From Sporosarcina thermotolerans (GTDB taxonomy: Bacteria; Bacillota; Bacilli; Bacillales_A; Planococcaceae), in NCBI RefSeq assembly GCF_030067815.1, contig NZ_CP125968.1, positions 3,526,001 to 3,590,000 on the forward strand: a stretch of DNA of 64,000 nt. The letters run 5' to 3'. Position 1 is the stretch's first letter, and every line of letters begins with the position of its first letter. The translations under genes were made by a program, and so were the position numbers. This document shows, piece by piece, positions 34,481 through 45,243 of the stretch. Under the pieces are notes generated by a model, which saw only the letters and a program-made list of their open reading frames with translations, did no database searches and had not been told where the DNA came from.

Positions 34481-34623
34481 AATTTATTACCCTCAAATTT
34501 AAAAGTAAAAGTGACTCTTCCAATATAATCTCCGGTTGATTCAGCCTTTAAATAGTTACTTTCACTATTTCTTATTATTTTTGGAAGCACCTTGCATATT
34601 TAGTTAGTAAATGCTTTCTTGTA

Positions 34624-36100
34624 TCACTTTTTTAACCTTCTGGATTTTATCATGTCGACCACTTGATCCATTATCCATATCATTTCTTTACCAAGTATCC
34701 TACCAGTATTTATTCTAATCAGAATAGATACAATGGTGATAAATAGAATCCCTGACAAAAAGATCCTTAAGATGGATACCTCAATAGAAATCCAATCAAT
34801 CAACCAAACACTTATAACCGCTAACATACCTAATAACAACCCTGGGACATGTGATTGCAAAATATCCTTAACTGATAGGTTGATAAATTGCATACTTAGG
34901 TGAGTCATTAAACAATAGTTAATAATAATTGCAAATAGTACTCCATATGAAACACCAATAATTCCCCAATGTTGTCCAATCCAAGCTCCACTAAATACAG
35001 CTAATGCATATATAATTTGCCTCCAAGCTCTGCGATATACAGCACCTGTTGCTCGCACCAAAGAATCACTTATCTTATAACTGGTTCGAAAAACTAAACC
35101 AACCGCTAATACTTGTAACGCAGGGACTAGGCTGAGCCAGTCTTTCCCAAACAGGATAATAACGATATCCCTTGATAATAAACAAATAAAGATACCAACA
35201 GGGATTGTAACAAAACTTACTGCTGTAATCCCGATACGATAAGCCAATGACAATTGGTTCTGCTCTTTTTGAATACGAGCCATGGCAGGAAATAGCACTT
35301 TATCCATCACTTGTCCAAATAAATTTGCCGGCATTATCATTAATTGATAGGCTCTACCGTATAAACCTAAGGAATATGAACCAAGCCATCTACCAACTAC
35401 AAGATTGTCTGCCTGTAAAGCAAATTGATTACTTAGCCGGGCAATTGTAAATCCTCCCCCAAAGAATAGCAATTCTTTAACAGAATCCCAGTGAATTTGG
35501 GGTTTCATATTGTGTCTTTCAAAAGTAAACAAAAGGATGGTTTTTGTAATATTCTGACCTAAAACTGCATACACTAGCGCCCAATATCCCAAACCGACCA
35601 TTGCACATAATGATCCTATAGATCCATACGCTATATATGAAATTACCTCAATACTATAAACAATTTGAATTTCATTTTTCGTTGTATTAGTGACTCAGCA
35701 CAACGGAAAATCCTTTGAGTAAAAAAACCAAAGACATAGTCTGCAGAATGATTTTTAAATCATTCATTCTAAAAAAAACAGCAATACTAGATGAACTAAA
35801 ATATAACAGGGTTGTAAAGAATATACTTAAAAGTATCGTAAGTGTGAAGCCACTTCGAATATGCGAATCAGTTAATTTTGGACGCTGGATTAAAGCCGGA
35901 CCTACTCCAATCATTGAAAATACTGTTGTAAATGAAATAACAACCATTGCAGCATTCACTATCCCGAAGTCTGACGGAGATAAAAGCCTTGCTAGTAATA
36001 TCATAACTAAAAATTGTAGTATGGCTTGCGAACCAGTTCCGCAAAACATCCAAAATAAACCTTTAAATGTACTATGAGTTAACGATTCATTTTTTTTCAA
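34624..36100 (-). pseudogene. Polysaccharide flippase (Wzx/MOP family), frameshifted
   Basis: The N-terminal 137 residues (STFKGLFWMFCGTGSQAILQ; LARLLSPSDFGIVNAAMVVI) and the C-terminal 325 residues (FFGGGFTIARLSNQFALQAD; NLVVGRWLGSYSLGLYGRAY) are halves of one protein of the MOP flippase family with 12 or more helices. Two one-base shifts between 35610 and 35700 must be repaired (linking ESLIQRKMKFKLFIV and YIAYGSIGSLCAMVGLGYW). Repaired length is about 490 residues. It should flip the lipid-linked repeat unit across the membrane. Confidence 0.8.
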
Positions 36101-36144
36101 CTATAATTCACACCTTATAAGGAATTCATAGTACCATTTATTCA

Positions 36145-36870
36145 TCATCCTATTGCAGTATTTGTTTTGTTGCTAATTCTTTTGATAACAATCTCATATA
36201 AAATATTTGTATTTGTATTTATTGGGGTACGCATATCCAATCCAACACGGTCAATATCTTTAATATTTAAACAGGAACGAACTTCTGCAAAAATACTGGA
36301 TTGTATTTCCAGGTTTTTTCTTAAGCAATCTATCTCCATGAAGTCAAACCTTCCTTGTTCCAGTTTTCGACTGTTAATTCTTTTGCTTGACATTAGTTCA
36401 TCCGATATACAATCCACAACTAAATAATTCAGTTCTTTCAAGTTTAATTTATTCAATAATTCGGCCAGTTTCCCTGCATCCATTTTGTCGAGGTACACTG
36501 ATGATACAATCGCTTGTATTATTCCCTGATCCACAACGATAGCATCATAATCACCATTAATACTGTACTTTTTGTATATTAGATAAAATAAATAAATACT
36601 TTTTATATACTTAATTCTTGCTATACTAATTGGTTTTATCGAAATTAAGAAAGACAATAGATATATAGGAACCTTAACACCACCATATTTAAACAATCTT
36701 AGATACTTAGTATATTTCCCTGCATTTAAACTATTAATAAAGTAATCAGATTGCTCGGCTTTTATTCCCATTATTTGAAGCTTATTAAGTAATCTATTTG
36801 ATAAAGTTGATTTCCCACTTCCAGGTAAGCCGTTAAACTCTATTATTAGTGGACACTTATTTTTTCCCAT
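36145..36870 (-). CDS. P-loop kinase of unknown substrate in the EPS operon
   Basis: 241 residues. Walker A is in IIEFNGLPGSGKSTLSNRLL, a Walker-B-like segment is YDAIVVDQGIIQAIVSS, and an Arg-rich lid-like part follows (SSKRINSRKLEQGRFDFME). This is the layout of nucleoside or thymidylate-type kinases, but no specific family is evident. It overlaps the end of the next upstream kinase gene by 25 nt. In an EPS operon it may phosphorylate a sugar, an alcohol or the polymer; that is inference. Confidence 0.6.
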   Translation of the reverse strand: MGKNKCPLIIEFNGLPGSGKSTLSNRLLNKLQIMGIKAEQSDYFINSLNAGKYTKYLRLFKYGGVKVPIYLLSFLISIKPISIARIKYIKSIYLFYLIYKKYSINGDYDAIVVDQGIIQAIVSSVYLDKMDAGKLAELLNKLNLKELNYLVVDCISDELMSSKRINSRKLEQGRFDFMEIDCLRKNLEIQSSIFAEVRSCLNIKDIDRVGLDMRTPINTNTNILYEIVIKRISNKTNTAIG

Positions 36871-37856
36871 AATTGTCTTTTTACCTCCAGCAACTCGTTA
36901 TCATATAGTTGAGTGGCATCGATATTATAAACTGCTGACTCCGTAAAACTTAGTTTTTTTGTGATTTCAGCTTTCACTTTAATCTCCTCTAAATTGTGAT
37001 CCGGCTTTCTTTTTATTGAGACATTAGGTGGTAAATTCAACTTGAAAACAATAGTGGGTGAATATTTAATCGCGTTTGCTAAAATCTTTTTTTCTTTACT
37101 CGCTAAATAATTCATTAATGGTAACCTTAAATAATCTTTATAAATATATCCTATCTTTGGCCCGTCATATATTCCTTCAAACTCCACTTGTGGGAAACGA
37201 TCAAGTATGGCAATTCCACCTTTTTTTTGATACTTATTTATTTTTTTCAGGGTTTTCAGTTTAGTTTTAGCTATCCTTAACAATTCAAAGGAATACGCAA
37301 CGGTGAAAATATATTTAATTAAACTTATCTTACCCGACGATCTAATAGATCCAGTATTCTTATTATTAAATCTATCCTTCTCAGCCTTATCCACATTATT
37401 TTCTACGGGTTTACGCAACCGTTGAAAATTCTTTTTCATCACTTTTAAAAGACTGTTATATTGGTCTCCACTGCCAAGATAAAAACTTTTTGAATCTATT
37501 TTCCATGACAACCATTTTTGTATATCTTTGCTAAGCGTACTTTTCCCTGAACCATCAGCCCCAATAAAACAAACCGAAAAACCTTCATTTCCCACTACCT
37601 TCTTTAAAATGTATAAAGAACCAAAATATAAATTGAGTATCTTTTTCATTCTTATTGTATATTTAAAGTACTTATGGTGTAGAAATACTAATAATCCATT
37701 CATTTTTTTACAATGGGATAATTCTTTTTGTATAATTTCACGCAATATAATAGCATCTTTATTCGTTAGAATCTCTTTGTTAATTAATTCAAATATTTTT
37801 TCTCCATGTTTGTTAAATAAACTTAAGCACAAGTATTTTACCTTAGTTGGATCCAT
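36846..37856 (-). CDS. P-loop kinase, thymidylate-kinase-like (C-terminal partner of 37843)
   Basis: 336 residues. Walker A lies in CFIGADGSGKSTLSKDIQKW; GIAILDRFPQVEFEGIYDGP provides the DR-x motif typical of thymidylate kinases; YSPTIVFKLNLPPNVSIKRK follows, where a dTMP kinase would have its lid. The first ATG overlaps the upstream nucleotidyltransferase-like frame by 14 nt within an A9 run. Removing one A fuses both into a single protein of about 520 residues, which I think is the natural form. A kinase fused to a nucleotidyltransferase-like domain in an EPS cluster suggests modification of the repeat unit. Confidence 0.55.
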   Translation of the reverse strand: MDPTKVKYLCLSLFNKHGEKIFELINKEILTNKDAIILREIIQKELSHCKKMNGLLVFLHHKYFKYTIRMKKILNLYFGSLYILKKVVGNEGFSVCFIGADGSGKSTLSKDIQKWLSWKIDSKSFYLGSGDQYNSLLKVMKKNFQRLRKPVENNVDKAEKDRFNNKNTGSIRSSGKISLIKYIFTVAYSFELLRIAKTKLKTLKKINKYQKKGGIAILDRFPQVEFEGIYDGPKIGYIYKDYLRLPLMNYLASKEKKILANAIKYSPTIVFKLNLPPNVSIKRKPDHNLEEIKVKAEITKKLSFTESAVYNIDATQLYDNELLEVKRQLWEKISVH

Positions 37857-38400
37857 TCTTTTTTTTTAGGTACTCGATTTCCTTTAGATAGTCATCAGAG
37901 ACAATAATTCTTCTGTTTTCAGCAGACTTAAGAACTATACGTGAATATAATAATATTAGTTCTAAATTAGGTGAAATAACATAAACATTAGTATCCAAAT
38001 CTAAAATGCGGGTATCCAAAGCTAAGCTGCACCAGGGAAAAGAGTATTCTTTTAAATACTTTGTTCCAGTTATTAACTCATAATGCAAATGTATGTGAAT
38101 TAGTTTCCCGGTATCTTCATCAAACCCTAACCATTCATCCACATTGTTATATTTAGAACCCGACTGGGAAATAAATTTCTTGTACCCCTCATTCGTTAGT
38201 ATACTTTCACAACTAAGTCTATCATCAGAGGAAACTAAAACATCTACATCGGTTATACCGTTTAACCCCTCATGTAAATGTTCATTGCTTTTCCAATGAC
38301 AGTAGTTAATATTTTTATTATTCCATTCATCAAATAGCTTTTTTGATTTCTTTAAAAAAGATACTTCTTCTTCATAAATTACATCTGAAATTAATAACAT
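37843..38400 (-). CDS. Nucleotidyltransferase-like domain protein (N-terminal partner of 36846)
   Basis: 185 residues. The block NYCHWKSNEHLHEGLNGITD then VDVLVSSDDR contains a G-x-x-D-x-D-like motif of the minimal nucleotidyltransferase fold, and LIHIHLHYELITGTKYL recalls the NTP_transf_5 family, as in the protein at 28899. No C-terminal domain of its own; it stops inside an A-rich stretch that leads into the kinase frame. Probably the N-terminal half of one bifunctional protein. Confidence 0.5.
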   Translation of the reverse strand: MLLISDVIYEEEVSFLKKSKKLFDEWNNKNINYCHWKSNEHLHEGLNGITDVDVLVSSDDRLSCESILTNEGYKKFISQSGSKYNNVDEWLGFDEDTGKLIHIHLHYELITGTKYLKEYSFPWCSLALDTRILDLDTNVYVISPNLELILLYSRIVLKSAENRRIIVSDDYLKEIEYLKKKNGSN

Positions 38401-38407
38401 GGATAAT

Positions 38408-39617
38408 CTATCCTTTCTTAAAATCTAAGTTATCGACCATTTTCCCAAGAATCGCACCAATGACAAGAATGATGCTAAAATGTTTACTAAAATAATATAT
38501 TTGTGAAACCGATAAAACCATATAGGTTATTATAAATACCATAAAAACAAAATTTAAGGGTTTATTATTACTATGTTTAGAAGCCTTATATAAATCTTTT
38601 ATTACTATTATTTGTACAAGGTAAAATAAAATAGTGCCAACCAATCCAACACCTACTAATAGCTCTATAAAGTTGTTATGTGAATAGGTTATTCTTCCGA
38701 TTAAGGATTCACCCAATAAATACCTGTAATTATCTATACCATAACCAAATAAAGGATTGTCCCTAAACATTTCAAGTCCAAACTTTACCATATAGGCCCT
38801 GTTATTTATAGATCCTTCAGTAGTTGATCCTTCGCCTATAAAAGTAGAAATGTTTCCAATACGACTCCCCATAACATCATAAAGAAATGGAATATTGAAT
38901 ACTAAATAGAAGCTAATTAATGTAAAGGTAACACCTATAGTTATGAACTTAATTTTCCCTAAAACATTATTTTGATTTGTAAAATAAAGAAATAAAATAA
39001 TATTAATTAATGTAAACAATAAAGCTGTTCTATAGCCCGTTAGCAAAATTACTAAAAAAAGAATTGGAAAAAAGAATAAATGTACTTTCCTTTTCTCAAT
39101 TAAAATAAAATAAAAACAAAGAACAGCACTAATACCTAAAATAATACCTACCGAATTTTCATTACCAAGTTCACTACCTGACCTGGTTATTTGTGTAAAG
39201 TCGGTGTTGGATAAAATATAGATACTTGCAATTACACCCGAGTAAACAAAGCTAGCCCGAAATCCTTTTTATTTTCACTTGTGAATCCAAGTAGTTAATT
39301 AGCGAAAACATTAGCGTGAAAACAAGAAAAATTGTTGTGAATTTAGTAATAGCAGTACCCTGGTTAATAGCATAGAAAGCCGAGAATAAACAAGAGAAAA
39401 TGAATAATAAATACACCAATAAGTAAAACTTAAACCTCAATCTTTTCTTATTCAATAAGAAAGCCGCCCATATTAATGCAAGCAATAACACGGCTATCCC
39501 ATTACTAATTACATTTAACCCCTCCTGGTATGTAAATATATAGATACTAAGAATATAAAAGAATATTATAGAATCAATGATTTTATCTAATCTAATTTCA
39601 TTCATAACTGACTCCAT
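38408..39617 (-). pseudogene. O-antigen-polymerase-like membrane protein (Wzy), one frameshift
   Basis: The N-terminal part (ISNGIAVLLLALIWAAFLLN; FYLLVYLLFIFSCLFSAFYA) and the C-terminal part (LTGYRTALLFTLINIILFLY; NPLFGYGIDNYRYLLGE; YSHNNFIELLVGVGLVGTIL) are helices and loops of a Wzy/WaaL family protein. GYGIDN and SHNNFIELL are the typical loop motifs. A missing A in an A5 run near 39268 separates them; repair gives FRASFVYSGVIASIYI and one protein of about 400 residues with ten or more helices. It should polymerise the EPS repeat units. Confidence 0.78.
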
Positions 39618-39697
39618 TCCTTACCAAAATAATATTATTCCTTAAAATCATGAGTATCCAGCCAGAAGGATCAGTAAACCGTGCAGCCGCAGTTAAA

Positions 39698-40795
39698 TTA
39701 TTCATTATTTTTAAGTGCAAAATTTCCTCCGGTTAAAAAAATAGATTCGTATTTCTTAATAATATGTTTTATATCAAAAACGTCCGCCCTATTCCCTGTT
39801 TTATTTACTTCAATATGGGATGCAATCATTTCCTTCGCTAAAGATTTGTAGTCGCCCTCTTCAGAAAGATTCCCATACTCATTTCCTCCTAAAATTTCAT
39901 ATGGTCCACTTTTACAATTTGTCGAAACTACTTTCACACCACATGCTAGTGCTTCTAATAATGTATTAGGAAAACCTTCCCATCTTGACCAGAGAACAAA
40001 TACATCCGCATTCTTGTAATAGGGATATGGGTTGTTTTTAAACCCAACAAACGAAACCTTTTCCCTCATTCCTAACACATTAACTTGAGTTTGTAGAGTA
40101 CTTTTCAATTCACCCTCTCCCAATATAGTTAGGTGAGCATTTGGGATATTTTTAGAAACTATAGTAAAGGCATTTATTAGCGTATCAAATCCTTTTTGTT
40201 GAGTAAGCCTTCCTACTGAAAGAAAATTAACCATTTTACCGTAGTATGGACTTATTCCCACTGACATTTCCCTTATGTTATTTATGTCTAATGGATTATA
40301 TATATATTGAATATTTTCTCCTTTAACATTTGAAAAATGCATGATGTCATTTTTCATTTCATCACATTGTGCTATTATTAAATCAGCTTTTGGATATAAA
40401 TACTTATATAAGAAAGTAAACATTTTTTTATTTCTTCTAATATCTTTGGAGGGTGTGTTGGCTTCCCTAACAATAATTTTCGGATTCCCTTTGATAAAAT
40501 ACTTAATAGCTAAAACGGCTATATTTAGGTGCCCCATAGTTGAGAAAATCACGTCAGGCCTAATTATATTTAATACTTTTATTAGGGGAATCAAAGAATT
40601 TCTAACTCTTGTAGTATTTAAGTCGACCACTTCTATATTTTCAGGCAAATCACGTAAATATGGTCCTTCTTTTTTCAACAAAATCAATTTTATATCGAAT
40701 TTATTTGGATCCAAATTTCTAATAATATTTACTGTTACTCGTTCCGCTCCGCCCCCCCTTAAAGAAGGAATTAGAAAAGCGATTTTCCGTTTCAT
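39698..40795 (-). CDS. Glycosyltransferase, GT4 family
   Basis: 365 residues, GT-B fold: IAFLIPSLRGGGAERVTVNI at the N terminus (the G-GAE acceptor loop), NFLSVGRLTQQKGFDTLINA at the start of the C-terminal domain, and FVLWSRWEGFPNTLLEALAC with the E-x7-E motif. A retaining transferase that adds one sugar to the lipid-linked EPS repeat. The start overlaps the stop of the upstream glycosyltransferase by 4 nt. The sugar specificity cannot be read from sequence. Confidence 0.87.
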   Translation of the reverse strand: MKRKIAFLIPSLRGGGAERVTVNIIRNLDPNKFDIKLILLKKEGPYLRDLPENIEVVDLNTTRVRNSLIPLIKVLNIIRPDVIFSTMGHLNIAVLAIKYFIKGNPKIIVREANTPSKDIRRNKKMFTFLYKYLYPKADLIIAQCDEMKNDIMHFSNVKGENIQYIYNPLDINNIREMSVGISPYYGKMVNFLSVGRLTQQKGFDTLINAFTIVSKNIPNAHLTILGEGELKSTLQTQVNVLGMREKVSFVGFKNNPYPYYKNADVFVLWSRWEGFPNTLLEALACGVKVVSTNCKSGPYEILGGNEYGNLSEEGDYKSLAKEMIASHIEVNKTGNRADVFDIKHIIKKYESIFLTGGNFALKNNE

Positions 40796-41919
40796 ACCTT
40801 CAACTCCTCGTACTTATTCAGCATGAAATTTTGATAACTTATAGCAGATAATGAGATATCATAATTTGAATTCACTATATCAGAATAAGTATTCCCTCTC
40901 TTTTTAGACTTAGCAAATTTCAATATATTTTCGGCCCAATATCCGGCATCGTTATTAAGGGATATACTTTTTATTAATGATGTTATCTTAATTTCCTCTG
41001 TAATATTATTTGATACAATACATGGTAGTCCGGAAGCTTGAGCTTCAACTAAGGTAACAGGTAAACCTTCAAATAACGAAGGAAAAACAAATACATCCAT
41101 TGCTCGTAGTAAATCGGGTATGTCAGAACGAACACCTGTAAAAATTACATTACTTGACAAGTCTAATTTTTTAACCTTTTGCTGTATTCGTTGTTTTTGT
41201 TCTCCATCACCAACTAGTACTAATACAGAATTCCTGTTTCGAAGATATACTTCATTAAATATATCAATTAAAAATTCATGATTTTTCTCTGTACCGAATC
41301 TCCCTACATGTCCAATTACAAACTTCTCGCTTACTCCCAACTCTTTTCTCTTCATCTTTCTTTTTTCAAAATCAATTATGAATTCTTTTGTATTAATCGC
41401 ATTATTGATAACAAAAAAGTTATCCTTTTTAGATGTCTTTTTTCCAAACAACCAAATTCCCGCTGAATTTGAACAAGCAAAAAAATAGTCAGCAATATAT
41501 CTAATTGGGTATTGCAATAAGTTTTTTACCACCGATGACAAGCCAATCCCCGATGAAGTACTATGACTGTGTGATATTGTTAGTAATCCATTTTTTTTTG
41601 CTAAGCTCAAATAAATAGATGCTGTACTCCTGACATGACCGTGAATAATCTTATATTCAGGATATTTTCCGAAAAATGATTTCCACGCTTTCACATAGCC
41701 AATATGATTTTTTCCGTTATATCGCTTTACTTTATAAATGCGTCCCCCTAACGAAAGAATTTCTTGGGTATAATCATATACACCATCTCCATGAATTATG
41801 AAATCAAATTGTAATCTATTACGGTCTATCGATCTATACAGGTTCATAACCATAGTTTCAGCTCCCCCACGATTCAATTCGCCTAAAACATGGAGTATTC
41901 TAACAGGTTTTGTTTCCAT
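40792..41919 (-). CDS. Glycosyltransferase, GT4 family (EpsF-like)
   Basis: About 375 residues from METKPVRILHVLGELNRGGA (an upstream in-frame start at 41940 is less likely). GGAETMVMNLYRSI, KIIHGHVRSTASIYLS, FVIGHVGRFGTEKNHEFLID and FPSLFEGLPVTLVEAQASGL are GT4 landmarks. The N-terminal half with HGH and SHSHSTSS resembles EpsF-type transferases of Bacillus EPS operons. Adds a sugar to the EPS repeat. Confidence 0.85.
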   Translation of the reverse strand: METKPVRILHVLGELNRGGAETMVMNLYRSIDRNRLQFDFIIHGDGVYDYTQEILSLGGRIYKVKRYNGKNHIGYVKAWKSFFGKYPEYKIIHGHVRSTASIYLSLAKKNGLLTISHSHSTSSGIGLSSVVKNLLQYPIRYIADYFFACSNSAGIWLFGKKTSKKDNFFVINNAINTKEFIIDFEKRKMKRKELGVSEKFVIGHVGRFGTEKNHEFLIDIFNEVYLRNRNSVLVLVGDGEQKQRIQQKVKKLDLSSNVIFTGVRSDIPDLLRAMDVFVFPSLFEGLPVTLVEAQASGLPCIVSNNITEEIKITSLIKSISLNNDAGYWAENILKFAKSKKRGNTYSDIVNSNYDISLSAISYQNFMLNKYEELKV

Positions 41920-41979
41920 ATCTAATCTTCTTCTTTCCATCTAATTATTATGATATACTCTGTTAAAACTCGTCGCAGA

Positions 41980-43114
41980 CTATCCACTACTACTTCCCTT
42001 CAACAGATTATCTATTTCTTTAACATAAGCATTTACGACTATATCTCGTGAGAATGAATTCTTAACCCTACTTCTTCCAAGGGCACCCATTTTCTTTCTC
42101 TCTTCATTATTTAGCTTTATGAACAGTTCAATTTTCGAAACTAAATCTTCCATCTCACCAGCTTTATACACATATCCCGTGATACCATCCTCAACAGTTT
42201 CTTTACAACCTGAAACATCGGTAGTTATTATTGGTCTACCAGAAGATGCACTTTCCAGTAGAACATTTGACATACCCTCCCCGTATGTCGAAGGATGAAT
42301 GGTACAATGGGATCGTTTAATGAAAGGCTTTACATCTCTTTGACTTCCATGGTAATTAATAATACTTTCTTCCTGCAGTTCCTGAAGTACTTTTTTGTAA
42401 GACATTTCTGTTGGTTCAATAAAGCCTATGATATTGAACTCTGTATACTCGTATTTTTTCTTGATTATTTTTGCTGCTTCAATATAGTCATCTATCCCTT
42501 TGTCCTTTAATACTCTTCCAATATAATTGAAAACTATTTTTTCCTCATTACTTGGAAAAGGTTGTAGAGGAAATGGGGTGATATTAACACCCGATCCTGG
42601 AATTAGTTCACATTTCCCTGTAACTAAATTACTTTCTTTAGCAAGTTTCATGTTTTCCTGATTCTGAAAGAAGACGCAACTAGATTTCTTAAATGATTTT
42701 TAAAAACAAATAGAGAATAAACCGTTTCGTAAAACCTTTCTTTTTTATAACACTACCCAAACCGGTAACATTACTTATATATGGAATTTTTAGTACCGAC
42801 GCCGCTATGCCAGCATATATATTAGGCTTGGCAGTATAAGTTAAAATCACGTCAGGTCTGTGCTTTTTAAGTAGTTTATAATAATTAACAAACAATTTAA
42901 AATCAGTAATAACATTAGTTCCCCTTCGATCAATCTGTGTGTCAATATATTTAAACCTTATATCTTTCATTAATTCTAGTTTTTCCCCATTTGGGCAAGA
43001 GATTAATAATTCGTATCCCTCGTCAATTAACCCTTCAATTAGTTCTTTCCTAAAGCAATACACATCATCATCATGGTTTGTAAACAATGCTATTAATTTT
43101 CCAACGTTCCCCAT
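41980..43114 (-). pseudogene. Glycosyltransferase, GT4 family, one frameshift
   Basis: The N-terminal part starts at ATG 43114 (MGNVGKLIALFTNHDDDVYC) and has GYELLISCPNGEKLE and PDVILTYTAKPNIYAGIAAS. An A5 run near 42703 seems to lack one A; repaired, it continues LRNLVASFFQNQENM into LIPGSGVNITPFPLQPFP, FNYIGRVLKDKGIDDYIEAA and HPSTYGEGMSNVLLESASSG. About 378 residues. The YTAKPNIYA motif is shared with EpsD/CapM-like transferases that act early, right after the initiating sugar transferase, which fits its position. Confidence 0.82.
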
Positions 43115-43133
43115 ATGCCCTCCAATATGATAT

Positions 43134-43880
43134 TTATATAGGCTTCGAATTCCTACTCGACTCAACCTTAACAACTAAATCGGAACTGCCATCTTTTTTT
43201 ATTACTGATATTACCGTTTCGATCATAGTCTTAATCTCGCTAAAGATACTGAAACTCAATATACTTCTAAGGTTATATTTCATTTTTTGAGGTAATACCT
43301 CATTGATATAAATATCATCAGCGTTATTGACGTTAGCCATTAGACTTTCTTCGTTCTTATACAGAATACTAGCCTTTGAAGTTACACCTGCTGGAAGTAA
43401 TAAAGTAGCTTTCATCTCATCTGTATACATTTCAACGTATTTTACTACCTCAGGCCTTGTTCCGACAAAGCTCATATCGCCTAAAATAATATTTATTAGT
43501 TGTGGAATCTCATCTAACCTGGACTTTCTTAACAACCTACCAACATTTGTAACCCTAACATCATTTTTGGTAGTTACTTGTGTCCCTATTATGTCAGCAT
43601 TGTTTACCATTGTTCTGAATTTCCAGATTTTGAATTGATTACAATACTGAGTGACTCTTATTTGACGAAACATTACAGGACCTTTTGAGTCTAATTTTAT
43701 TGCAATGCTTATTATTATAAATAGAGGGGATAGGATAATAAGCAAAAAAACAGCAACAGTAAAATCAAAAATCCTTTTAATGAATAAATCAAATCTTTTT
43801 TCATCTAAAACGTCATAATACTTTTTAACCTTATCGTTTTGCAAGATATCCGGTAAGTCATTCCATTTCCTAAAAACCAA
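43134..43880 (-). CDS. Initiating sugar (phosphoglycosyl) transferase
   Basis: 248 residues. A hydrophobic re-entrant helix (IFDFTVAVFLLIILSPLFII) is followed by GPVMFRQIRVTQYCNQFKI, WKFRTMV, RLLRKSRLDEIPQLINIILG and MSFVGTRPEV, the signature of the PglC/WcaJ C-terminal domain. Such enzymes move a sugar-1-phosphate onto undecaprenyl phosphate and begin the repeat. With the dehydratase and aminotransferase upstream, the first sugar may be a 4-amino-6-deoxy sugar (inference); no acetyltransferase gene is present. Confidence 0.88.
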   Translation of the reverse strand: MVFRKWNDLPDILQNDKVKKYYDVLDEKRFDLFIKRIFDFTVAVFLLIILSPLFIIISIAIKLDSKGPVMFRQIRVTQYCNQFKIWKFRTMVNNADIIGTQVTTKNDVRVTNVGRLLRKSRLDEIPQLINIILGDMSFVGTRPEVVKYVEMYTDEMKATLLLPAGVTSKASILYKNEESLMANVNNADDIYINEVLPQKMKYNLRSILSFSIFSEIKTMIETVISVIKKDGSSDLVVKVESSRNSKPI

Positions 43881-43926
43881 TTTTGCTTCCCCCCTCTGCT
43901 ATTCTATTCAGCAACCATTACCTTCC

Positions 43927-45140
43927 TTAATCTTCAATTATGGAAATGAAATTCTTGATCACATACTCCACATCCTCATCACTCAACAAAGTATGAAGCG
44001 GAAGCGAAATTCCATTTGCATACTGTTTGTAAGCATTCGGATAATCCCTAATATCAAACCCTAAATTCTTATATGCTGTAAACATAGGCAATGGCTTATA
44101 GTGGACATTACAGGAAACTCCGGCTTCTGCCATTTCAATAACAATATCATTTCTTTTTTCTTCAATGATTTCAGGGATTCTTATTAAATAAAGATGACCT
44201 GAAGAAGAAAAGTCCTCACCATAATGCTGTAGACTTTGAATACCTAACGGCAAAAGTGCTTTATCGTACATTTCAATAATTTCCTTACGCCTCTCTAACA
44301 TTTCTTCATATCTATCCAGTTGCATTAAACCAATACTCGACATAATATCCGTCATATTACATTTGTAGGCGGTGTACACAATGTCATATTCCCATGCACC
44401 TTTTTGTGTTTTTGCTAGCGCATCTTTCGATTGTCCATGAAGGCTATACAACATGTATTGCTTATAAAGCCATTCATCATCTACATTACGGTCATTACGC
44501 CATACAACTGCTCCCCCTCTGCTGTTGTGAGATTCTTTACTGCGTGAAAAGAAAAACAAGTAAAATCGGCAACTTGCCCACTTTTCATTCCTTTTCGCTC
44601 TCCGCCAAAAGAGTGTGCAGCATCAGCCATAATAATGACCCTATTATATATGCGTTGAATTTCGTTTTTAGGATAAAACAGATCTCTTTTGCTTTCGACA
44701 ATCTCATATAAAGTATCGTAATCACACATCTTCCCGGCTATATCAACAGGGATGATTGCTTTCGTCTTCTCAGTAATTGCAGCGGCTAATTTTGAATAAT
44801 CCATTTCAAAAGAATCTGGAGCTGTATCGACCAAGATAATTTTTGCCCCAACATGTTCGATAACGGAAGCGGAGGCCGTATAGGTATAGGCTGAAGTAAT
44901 CACCTCATCACCTGGTCCAATCCCTAAGATTCGAAGAGTCAGTTCCATTGCAGCAGTTGCAGAATTTAAACATATGGCTTTATTCGTACCTACATAATCC
45001 GCTATTCTTTTTTCGAATTCTTTCGTTCTATATCCGGTTGTAATCCAACCTGATTTTAATGCTTTTGTTACCTCTTCAATTTCCATATCTGTAATATCTG
45101 GTGGGGAGAAAGGAATAACTCTTAATTTAGTTTCAATCAT
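43927..45140 (-). pseudogene. DegT/DnrJ/EryC1-type sugar aminotransferase, one frameshift
   Basis: Starts at ATG 45140 (MIETKLRVIPFSPPDITDME), seven nt after GAGGG. YTYTASASVIEHVGAKIILV, the pyridoxal-phosphate Lys in FSFHAVKNLTTAEG and the C-terminal SGHLYLIRIPEII / SLPLHTLLSDEDVEYVIKNF are clear family marks. The break is in a G5 run at 44513-44517 that should be G6; repair gives GGAVVWRNDRNVDDEWLYKQ. About 404 residues. It would aminate the 4-keto sugar made by the EpsC-like dehydratase. Confidence 0.85.
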
Positions 45141-45243
45141 GTTCATACCCTCGCTTTATTTGGTTTTAGTTTTAAAGCATTAAATATCTTGGGCTAATCA
45201 GAAAAAACAAAGCATATAAAAGACCCACCAAAAAAAATGAAAT

